The translations under genes and the position numbers were made by a program. Positions 40,744 through 48,921 of a stretch of 64,000 nt of DNA are shown here, piece after piece. The stretch's first letter is position 1, and each line of letters opens with the position of its first letter. Under the pieces are notes generated by a model that did no database searches, was not told the origin of the DNA, and saw only the letters and a list, made by a program, of their open reading frames with translations. Origin of the DNA: Ruania suaedae (GTDB taxonomy: Bacteria; Actinomycetota; Actinomycetes; Actinomycetales; Beutenbergiaceae); NCBI RefSeq assembly GCF_021049265.1, contig NZ_CP088018.1:2790001-2854000 (forward strand). The letters are read 5' to 3'.

Positions 40744-40946
40744 CAGGCCCGGCCGGGGAGCGCCTGCAGGAGCGACTCGACCGACTCGCGACGACCGAGA
40801 TCGGCCGGGTTCATCACCTCGTCCGGGAGCGTCACACCACAGCCGTCCTCGATGGCCACCGCGATCTCGATCGCCTCGAGCTGGCTCGCCCCGGGCCCGA
40901 GCGGGAGCGAGAGCTCGGACAGGATGCGGCGTCGTCGAGCGGTCAT
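40743..40946 (-). CDS. Acyl carrier protein (2), short and atypical
   Basis: A 67-residue carrier-like protein. GPGASQLEAIEIAVAIEDGCG aligns with the ACP attachment region, placing the likely phosphopantetheine site at Ser21 (ASQL instead of DSL). The rest (LPDEVMNPADLGRRESVESLL) is ACP-like. Only about 20 residues precede the serine, so helix I is shortened; a longer version with an upstream ATG (41039) is possible but lacks a good ribosome site, whereas GGAG lies 8 nt before 40946. It is coupled to AsnB by 1 nt. Confidence 0.7.
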   Translation of the reverse strand: MTARRRRILSELSLPLGPGASQLEAIEIAVAIEDGCGVTLPDEVMNPADLGRRESVESLLQALPGRA

Positions 40947-41123
40947 CCGATCTGCTCCATCCCAGCGTCGTGGCGGGCACAGTCTAGTGAGGGAAAGAAT
41001 GACACAACCCCGCGAGGCCGGCACGGAGTTCGTCACCATTCCTCCTGTCCGGCCGGAGTCGATGCGCTACATTCCGCAAAGAGGTCCGGTGCGGTGCCCA
41101 CCGTCGAGGAACGGGAGTCGTTG

Positions 41124-41405
41124 ATGAGACTGCGAGCGCAGGACGTGAGCTGGCGGGAGATCGACGGCGAGATGGTGCTCCTCGACCTGCGCACGTCGAC
41201 ATACCTCACCGCCAACCGCGTCGGCACCCTACTGCTGCGGCTGCTCTCGGAGCACGAACGCACGGTCGACGAACTCGCCGACGCGCTGGTGACCGAGTTC
41301 GAGATCCCGCGATCGAGAGCGCAGGCGGACGTCGAGGCGTTCATCGCCGATCTTCGCACCCGGAAGCTGCTCGCGGGAGTCGACCCGGCGGACGATCCCA
41401 CGTGA
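41124..41405 (+). CDS. Lasso peptide leader-binding protein (PqqD/RRE, B1 type)
   Basis: A 93-residue winged-helix RiPP recognition element of the PqqD family. LRAQDVSWREIDGEMVLLDL then STYLTANRVGTLLLRLL is the PqqD signature, with the later LADALVTEFEIPRSRAQADV helix region. It would bind the precursor leader and hand it to the protease. I prefer ATG at 41124 (GGGAG about 7 nt upstream); GTG at 41094 would add 10 residues. The stop overlaps the protease start (GTGA). It is divergent from the ACP2-AsnB operon. Confidence 0.9.
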   Translation: MRLRAQDVSWREIDGEMVLLDLRTSTYLTANRVGTLLLRLLSEHERTVDELADALVTEFEIPRSRAQADVEAFIADLRTRKLLAGVDPADDPT

Positions 41406-41824
41406 TCCCCGTCCGCGAGCTCACCGCCGCCACCGCAGCGGCCCTGTGCGCCTGCGCGGTGGAGGTCTGCCTGCGCACCCTTCCACTGCCACGCACCGCG
41501 CGGATCTTCGGGGTGTCGCTGCGGACCACCGGCGGGAGCACGGTGGCCCCACGACAGGCGGTGCTGGGCCGGCGCGGGCGCCTGCAGGCGCGCGCCGTGC
41601 AACGGGTGATGCGTCACTGGCCGTTCGACGACACCTGCCTGCGGCACGCCCTCGTCGCGGGCCATCGGCTGCGGCGCTTCGGGCCCGAGCTGGTCATCGG
41701 CGTGACGAAGGTGGACGGAGCCGTCCGGGCGCACGCCTGGTTGGAGTTCGACTCCGGCATCTACGATCCGCTCGGCGCGGCTCCGGCCTATCACCCGCTC
41801 ACCTCCAGCCCGCCGGAGGGGTGA
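41402..41824 (+). CDS. Lasso peptide leader peptidase (B2, transglutaminase-like Cys protease)
   Basis: A 140-residue protein of the lasso B2 family, which cuts off the leader. The catalytic Cys79 lies in DDTCLRHALVAGHRL, and His111 in RAHAWLEFDSG, with the nearby acid (Glu115 or Asp117) completing the triad. Length and spacing match stand-alone B2 proteins. It starts at GTG 41402 inside the RRE stop codon and overlaps the kinase by 1 nt, so the three plus-strand genes form one tight operon. Confidence 0.9.
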   Translation: MIPVRELTAATAAALCACAVEVCLRTLPLPRTARIFGVSLRTTGGSTVAPRQAVLGRRGRLQARAVQRVMRHWPFDDTCLRHALVAGHRLRRFGPELVIGVTKVDGAVRAHAWLEFDSGIYDPLGAAPAYHPLTSSPPEG

Positions 41825-42867
41825 TGGCGCTCGCGTCGCTGTACGGGCTGGTGGTCGACAGCGAGATCGACCTGAAGCTGGAGCAGCGCCCCGCCGACGC
41901 AGCTCCCGACATCCGGATCCGGATGGTCGCACCGATGGCGGCCACACGGGAGCGTCCGGCCGGGCGCACGCTCCTGCACCGGCAGACCGAGGACGAGGAC
42001 CTCTTCACCGCCGTGCGCACCCGGGAGGGCTACCTCGTCCGCTTCTACCGGACCTGCGACTTCTCGATCGACGCGGACCTGCGCATCGTCGAGGCACGCC
42101 TGGTCCACGGCGCCGACCCGGACACCGTCGGGGTGCTGATCTGCGGCACACTGCTCTCGTTCATGCTCGCCATGCGCGGCGAACCCGTGCTGCACGCCAG
42201 CGCGGTGGAGATCGACGGCGTGGCAGTGGCCTTCGTGGGCAGCTCCGGGATGGGCAAGTCGACCATGGCCACCGTGATGTGCGCACACGGCGGGCGGCTG
42301 ATCACCGACGACGTGCTCCGCCTCGATCTCGGTCCCGAGTCCGGTCCGGCCCGCCCGCGCTGCTTTCTGGGCGGCGCCTCGCTCCGGCTGCGCAAGGCCG
42401 CCGGCGATCTCTCCACGCTCTTCGGATCCCCACCGGCACATCGCACCACCGGCGACGGCCGGGCGGCGCTCTCGATGGCCCCCTCGACGGCGGAGGGGCT
42501 CCCGCTCGAGGCGATCGTGATCCCGGTACCGAACCACGACCCCGCCCTCGCGGGACCGGAGCTTCTCCGGCTCAGCCGCACTCAGGCGCTGCTCGCCCTC
42601 CTGCAGTTCCCCCGGATCGTCGGCTGGGAGGACGCCACCGTCCTCGACCGCCAGCTACAGGACATGGGGGCGATCGCCGCTACCGTGCCGCTCCACGTCG
42701 CCCGGGTCCCCTGGGGCCCTCCCTTCTCGCCCACCCTGGCCGCGGAACTGATGGCCGCACTGGCTCAGCCGCGGCCTGCGACCGGTCCGACCCCGGCCCC
42801 ACCCCCGCCTGGTGCAGCCAGGCCATCTGCGCCAGGAAGAAGCTCGCCGGATGCGGTCGGGGGCTGA
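41824..42867 (+). CDS. HPr-kinase-like lasso peptide kinase
   Basis: A 347-residue protein with the HPr kinase fold in its second half. HASAVEIDGVAVAFVGSSGM leads into the Walker A GSSGMGKST (about residues 139-147), and GGRLITDDVLRL matches the following HPrK segment. HPrK-like enzymes in lasso clusters (paeninodin type) phosphorylate the C-terminal Ser of the precursor; here the precursor ends in Ser. The ATG overlaps the protease stop by 1 nt. The C-terminal 30 residues are Pro-rich and probably disordered. Its last 188 nt overlap, on the opposite strand, the cyclase gene. Confidence 0.82.
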   Translation: MALASLYGLVVDSEIDLKLEQRPADAAPDIRIRMVAPMAATRERPAGRTLLHRQTEDEDLFTAVRTREGYLVRFYRTCDFSIDADLRIVEARLVHGADPDTVGVLICGTLLSFMLAMRGEPVLHASAVEIDGVAVAFVGSSGMGKSTMATVMCAHGGRLITDDVLRLDLGPESGPARPRCFLGGASLRLRKAAGDLSTLFGSPPAHRTTGDGRAALSMAPSTAEGLPLEAIVIPVPNHDPALAGPELLRLSRTQALLALLQFPRIVGWEDATVLDRQLQDMGAIAATVPLHVARVPWGPPFSPTLAAELMAALAQPRPATGPTPAPPPPGAARPSAPGRSSPDAVGG

Positions 42868-43945
42868 GCCACTCGGCCCGCAACCGCTCCTCGTCCACGA
42901 AGTCCGGATCGAACCCACCGGGCTGGAACTCACGGGCGAACGCGCGCTCCCGCTCCCCCCACCGGGAGGAGTTGAAGGCCGCCTTGCTCCGCCGGGCGAG
43001 CACCTCATCCGGCAGCAGATCCGAGCCGAGGCGGCGGAACAGGCTGGTGCGTCCGCGGAACCCCCAGGCACCACCCTCCCGGGCGAGTGCCCCGACGACG
43101 GGCGCCTCGGCGAGCGGATGGCGCATCCGGAGGCCGTACTCGGCAGCGCTCACCACCGCGTTGTCCAGTCCGAGCCTCGTCGCTCGCTGATCGAAGTCCG
43201 CCCAACACGAGGCGTCCCAGCGCAACGGGCCCCGGAGCGCCGCCTCGTCCGCGGCGAGAATCTCCCGGGCCGCCGGCCGTAGCCACGGCAGCAGGTCGGG
43301 GTCGGCCCAGCGGCGACGGACCTGGCGACGCAGGAGAGCACCCGGCGCCAGCGACATGGCCGCTGCTCGGACGAGCGCGCCGCTCGGACGTCTCCGGCCC
43401 CCGTGGACCAGTAGATGGAGGGGGGTGATCCGGCGGCCCTCCACGAAGATGTCCCCGCCCTCGCCGGTGAGGATCGTGCCCGGATCGAGCTGTTCGAAGA
43501 ACAGCGGTTGCGTGTGCACCGCCTCGGGCCACACCAGACCGCGCCGGCGGAGGTGACGCGTGGCCAGGTCGCCCAGCGTCGAACGCTGATCGGTCACCGG
43601 CAGGACGATGCGCTCGGTCAGGCCGAGGTGGCCGAGGACGAGCGCCTGCCACGAGCTCTCGTCGGCACGCTCGTCGCCGGGGTACACGGCGGTCACCGGG
43701 ATCGGGAGCGGCGCGCCGACGAGCCGGGCCGCCCGCGTCGCCAGGGCCAGCACCAGCGAGGAATCACGTCCGCCGGAGAAGAGCACGTAGCAGGGCCCGG
43801 CCCCGAGTGCCCCGGCGACAGCCTGCTCCAGGGCCGCGCGGGTACTGAGCCGGCCGTCAGCGCGGCGCACCTCACGCGAGGGTGGCATCGCACCCAGCGG
43901 AGCCGCGACCGCACGCTCGCGGGCGGTCAGGCGCTGGTAGGACAT
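42680..43945 (-). CDS. Lasso peptide macrolactam synthetase-like (asparagine synthase C-terminal domain only)
   Basis: A 421-residue protein with the AsnB ATP-pyrophosphatase fold: SGGRDSSLVLAL (P-loop, residues 57-63), and TGEGGDIFVEG at about 160. It begins with about 50 unrelated residues instead of the class II glutaminase domain, so the usual Cys2 domain is absent. It lies directly downstream of the precursor gene (93 nt), so it is the best cyclase candidate, forming the ring amide by adenylating an Asp side chain. ATG at 43945 has GAGGCGGGG upstream. The last 188 nt overlap the convergent kinase gene; the conserved part ends before most of that overlap. Confidence 0.78.
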   Translation of the reverse strand: MSYQRLTARERAVAAPLGAMPPSREVRRADGRLSTRAALEQAVAGALGAGPCYVLFSGGRDSSLVLALATRAARLVGAPLPIPVTAVYPGDERADESSWQALVLGHLGLTERIVLPVTDQRSTLGDLATRHLRRRGLVWPEAVHTQPLFFEQLDPGTILTGEGGDIFVEGRRITPLHLLVHGGRRRPSGALVRAAAMSLAPGALLRRQVRRRWADPDLLPWLRPAAREILAADEAALRGPLRWDASCWADFDQRATRLGLDNAVVSAAEYGLRMRHPLAEAPVVGALAREGGAWGFRGRTSLFRRLGSDLLPDEVLARRSKAAFNSSRWGERERAFAREFQPGGFDPDFVDEERLRAEWLSPRPHPASFFLAQMAWLHQAGVGPGSDRSQAAAEPVRPSVPRPGWARREGPRGPGRRGAAR

Positions 43946-43994
43946 CCCCGCCTCACCCACGTGCGTTCGCCCGCTCATGCCCGCACGGGCACCA

Positions 43995-44029
43995 GCGCGC
44001 CGCGTGCCGGACAACGGCACGCGGCGCGC
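43995..44029 (-). terminator. Strong hairpin between lasso precursor and cyclase genes
   Basis: A perfect 15-bp inverted repeat (GCGCGCCGCGTGCCG / CGGCACGCGGCGCGC, loop GACAA on the plus strand) begins 10 nt after the precursor stop. Because there is no T tract, it may act as a partial terminator or RNA stabiliser so that precursor message exceeds cyclase message, as is common in RiPP operons. Confidence 0.65.
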
Positions 44030-44038
44030 AGTGGGTGA

Positions 44039-44179
44039 TCAGCTGAACTCACCCGGTGCCGGCAGGGTGATCCTCCAGAGCCGGATCTCATCCGACCAGT
44101 CCTGCAGGTTCGCCCCGCCCAGAGTCATCTCGCGCACGCTACCCACTTCGGTGAGCGTGGGAGCCTCATATTTTCCCAT
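44039..44179 (-). CDS. Lasso peptide precursor
   Basis: A 46-residue precursor. The leader contains YEAPTLTEVGSVREMT, an exact fit to the lasso leader motif YxxPxLxxxGxxxxxT. With Thr at -2, cleavage would fall after Leu20 and give a 26-residue core starting GGANLQDWSD and ending APGEFS. Gly1 could close a ring on Asp7; if cleavage were one residue later, Asp9 would be available instead. The C-terminal residue is Ser, matching the adjacent HPr-kinase-like gene. The ATG at 44179 has GAGG 5 nt upstream; an in-frame ATG at 44197 lacks a ribosome site. It lies directly after a T-tailed terminator, so it has its own promoter. Confidence 0.88.
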   Translation of the reverse strand: MGKYEAPTLTEVGSVREMTLGGANLQDWSDEIRLWRITLPAPGEFS

Positions 44180-44291
44180 GCGTCCTCTACCCTTCATGCT
44201 CGTGGTTCGGGCCACGCCTCCTGGGCGGACGCCCAAGCGGTGAGTTCGACACTAGGAGCAACGGGGTTCTCGCACCCGGGTGATCCAGGGG

Positions 44292-44339
44292 TGAAAAAAC
44301 CGGCTCGTCCGCCCTCACCCCGGGGTGAGGGCGCCGGTT
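44292..44339 (-). terminator. Rho-independent terminator after the nucleotidyltransferase
   Basis: An 11-bp perfect stem (GCCCTCACCCC / GGGGTGAGGGC, 44311-44332) is extended by AACCGGC/GCCGGTT and followed on the minus strand by six Ts (44294-44299). The nucleotidyltransferase stop codon lies within the base of the stem. It isolates the precursor gene from upstream transcription. Confidence 0.9.
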
Positions 44340-45466
44340 CAGCACCCCGGACCGGCCGCCGCCTCGACCCGCGCGAGGTAGAGCTCGAGCGCACGGTCAT
44401 CGGCCAGGACTCGGTCGCCGGGCACTGGGGGCCTCCGGACCAGCACGTGCCGGACGACGCTGCGAGACGAGCCGGCGGCGGTCCGGGCCGCCCCCGGTGC
44501 TACCGCCCGGGCGACGAGGCGGGCCAGTCCCGGCTCCTGTCGCGCCCGATCGACGGGGGCGAGGCGCCCGACACCGGCAGTGAGCGCCCGGAACGCCCAG
44601 GACATGGGCAGGGTGCGTCCCATCTCCTCCGGGAGGTCGCCGCCGAGCGTGTCGCGGGCGCGGAGCAGCACGAGGCAGACGTGCGGCGCCACCTTCCAGG
44701 CACGGGCCCGTCGTCCGACCTCGCCCCAGTCGGTGACGCGTGCCGCCATCCGTTGCGCGTCCACCAGGTAGAGCAGCCGATTGGCGCCGGTCAACGCGGC
44801 GTGCAGGCAGACGTGGATGAAGCCGTCCTCCGGGTCGAGCGTCCACCCGGTGGAGAAGCCGAGACGGATCGGCACCCGCCGGGCGAGCAGCTGCTCGGTG
44901 GGCACGGCGAGCGTCCGGCGACGTTCGGCCATGTTGATCATGGACCAGTGCAGATCCACGAGCACGCCAGACGGGCTCCGCCAGTGCATCTCACCCGGCG
45001 CCTGAGGATTGCGCAGCATGTCGTCGAAGTCGGCAACCGTCCATCCCGCCTCCCGCAACCGCGTGCTGACCGTCCGCAGATCGCCGGCGGCGACGAGCAG
45101 GTCGAGATCCTTGTAGCTGCGCAGGCCCACGACGGGGTGGGCGAGCTCGGACAGGACCGGACCCTTGAACACCGCCCAGGGGACGCCGTCGAGCAGGTCA
45201 CCGACGTGCCCCAGCAACGTGGTGACGTGCAGATGCATCGCCGCCGCCCGGTCCCGGTCCGGCCGGAGCAGGTGCCCGAGCGCGGGTTGGCTGTCGCGGA
45301 GGAGGACGTGGGCCAGGGGTGCCAGCCGGTGGAACCGCACGGCGCCGAGGAACTCCTCCGGATCGGCGGCGACCTCGCGCGCGAGGGCGGGGGTCTCGCC
45401 CCGGGCGATCGAGACGAGGCTGTGGGAGATCGCGTGCTGCTGCCTGCTCGCGGTACCGCTCCACAT
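44339..45466 (-). CDS. Nucleotidyltransferase-family protein of the lasso cluster
   Basis: A 375-residue protein of the nucleotidyltransferase-fold family found next to lasso or PqqD/HPr-kinase clusters. The GVPWAVFKGPVLSELAHPVV segment and LRSYKDLDLLV (DxD metal site) are typical of the fold. The role is not established; I recall that in the pseudomycoidin cluster a similar protein acts with the kinase on the C-terminal phosphate. The start ATG has GGAGGAGC about 8 nt upstream. It ends in a strong terminator, so it is transcribed apart from the precursor. Confidence 0.75.
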   Translation of the reverse strand: MWSGTASRQQHAISHSLVSIARGETPALAREVAADPEEFLGAVRFHRLAPLAHVLLRDSQPALGHLLRPDRDRAAAMHLHVTTLLGHVGDLLDGVPWAVFKGPVLSELAHPVVGLRSYKDLDLLVAAGDLRTVSTRLREAGWTVADFDDMLRNPQAPGEMHWRSPSGVLVDLHWSMINMAERRRTLAVPTEQLLARRVPIRLGFSTGWTLDPEDGFIHVCLHAALTGANRLLYLVDAQRMAARVTDWGEVGRRARAWKVAPHVCLVLLRARDTLGGDLPEEMGRTLPMSWAFRALTAGVGRLAPVDRARQEPGLARLVARAVAPGAARTAAGSSRSVVRHVLVRRPPVPGDRVLADDRALELYLARVEAAAGPGC

Positions 45467-45636
45467 CGCAGCTGCTCCTCCGCTCCCGCCACGCCGGCCG
45501 GCGCTGTGCGGGTCAGACTAGGTCATGGCCCGGCTGACCGGTGGGGCAACGGTGTGCGGAAGTTCGGTACGCGGCCGCCGCTCCGGCGCTATCCTGCCGA
45601 CCAGGGCACCGCTCATCCCCAGGGAAGGGGGAGGCT

Positions 45637-47503
<1,867 letters not shown>

Positions 47504-47504
<1 letters not shown>

Positions 47505-48919
47505 TGGACCTGGACAAGGAGCTGGGCCTGTCCACCACCCCGATCGAGGGGTTGCTGCTGGTCGAGCTACCGGTGCGGGCGGACAGCCGGGGCTGGTTCA
47601 AGGAGAACTGGCAGCGGGAGAAGATGCTCGCCCTCGGCTTGCCGGACTTCGGTCCGGTGCAGCACAACGTCTCCTTCAACGACCGTGCCGGCACCACCCG
47701 CGGCATCCACGCCGAACCGTGGGACAAGTGGGTCTCGGTCGCGAGCGGCCGCGTCTTCGGCGCCTGGGTCGACCTGCGCGAGGGCCCGGGGCTGGGCCGG
47801 CTCGTCACCGCCGAGCTGGATCCGTCCCGCGCCGTCTTCGTCCCCCGTGGCGTGGGCAACGCCTTCCAGACCCTCGAGGCGGGGACGGCCTACACCTACC
47901 TGGTCAACGGCCACTGGCGGGCGGAGGCCACCTACACCGTCCTCGACCTCGCCGATGCCACCGTCGGGATCCGCTGGCCGATCCCGCTCTCGCGAGCCGA
48001 GATCTCGGACAAGGACCGTCACCACCCTCCGCTCGCGCGGGTCACGCCCCTCCCGGCGCGCAGGACTCTGGTGCTCGGCGCCGACGGTCAGATCGGCCGC
48101 GCCCTGCGGAGCCGGTGGGGCGAGGTCCCCTCGGTCGAGTACACGACTCGCTCCCAGCTGGACCTCACCGACACCGGGCTCGCCGGCGCCCGCCCGTGGC
48201 AGGACTGTGGAGTCCTGGTCAACGCCGCCGCCTTCACCGGTGTCGATGCGGCAGAGACGCACGAAGGGCGCCGAGCCGCGTGGGAGGCGAATGCCACCGC
48301 CGTCGGCCGCCTCGCCCGCATCGCCACCGACCACCGCCTCACCCTCGTGCACCTGTCCAGCGACTACGTCTACGACGGAACTGCGCCGCCGTACCTGGAG
48401 GATGCGCCGGTGAGCCCGATGGGTGTGTACGGGCAGACCAAGGCCGCCGGCGAGCTCGCCGCCGCCACGACACCGCGGCACTACATCATCCGGACCTCCT
48501 GGGTCCTCGGAGACGGCCACAACTTCGTGCGCACCATGCAGCGTCTCGCTGCCGCCGGCGTCGATCCGCGGGTGGTGGGTGACCAGTGGGGCCGGCTCAC
48601 CCTCGCCGATGACATCGCCGCGGCCATCACGCACCTGATGACCACCGGCGCCCCGTTCGGCACCTACAACGTCACCGGATCCGGCCAGGTGCGCTCCTGG
48701 GCCGAGATCGCCCAGGCGGTGTTCCGCCTCAGCGGGCACGACCCGGCACGAGTCACCGAGGTGACGACGTCGCAGTACCTCGCCGATGCGCCCCAGCCGA
48801 CCGCTCCGCGCCCCACCAGCAGCGTGCTCGACCTCACCAAGATCACCGCGAGCGGCTTCCGGCCCACCGACACCGATGCCGCGCTCGTGCGCTATCTCGC
48901 CCCCAACGTCCACCAGTGA
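47504..48919 (+). CDS. Fused dTDP-4-dehydrorhamnose 3,5-epimerase and reductase (RmlC-RmlD)
   Basis: A 471-residue fusion finishing dTDP-L-rhamnose. Residues 1 to about 185 are the RmlC cupin: FKENWQREKM, TTRGIHAEPWDKWVSV with the catalytic His, and VFVPRGVGNAFQTLEAGTAY. Residues about 190-471 are RmlD, an SDR reductase with LVLGADGQIGRAL, LSSDYVYDGTAPPYLED and VYGQTKAAGEL (YxxxK). Such fusions occur in a range of actinobacteria. It is the last gene of the operon and converges on the initiating transferase gene, with a 2-nt gap and no terminator between them. Confidence 0.93.
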
Positions 48920-48921
48920 GG

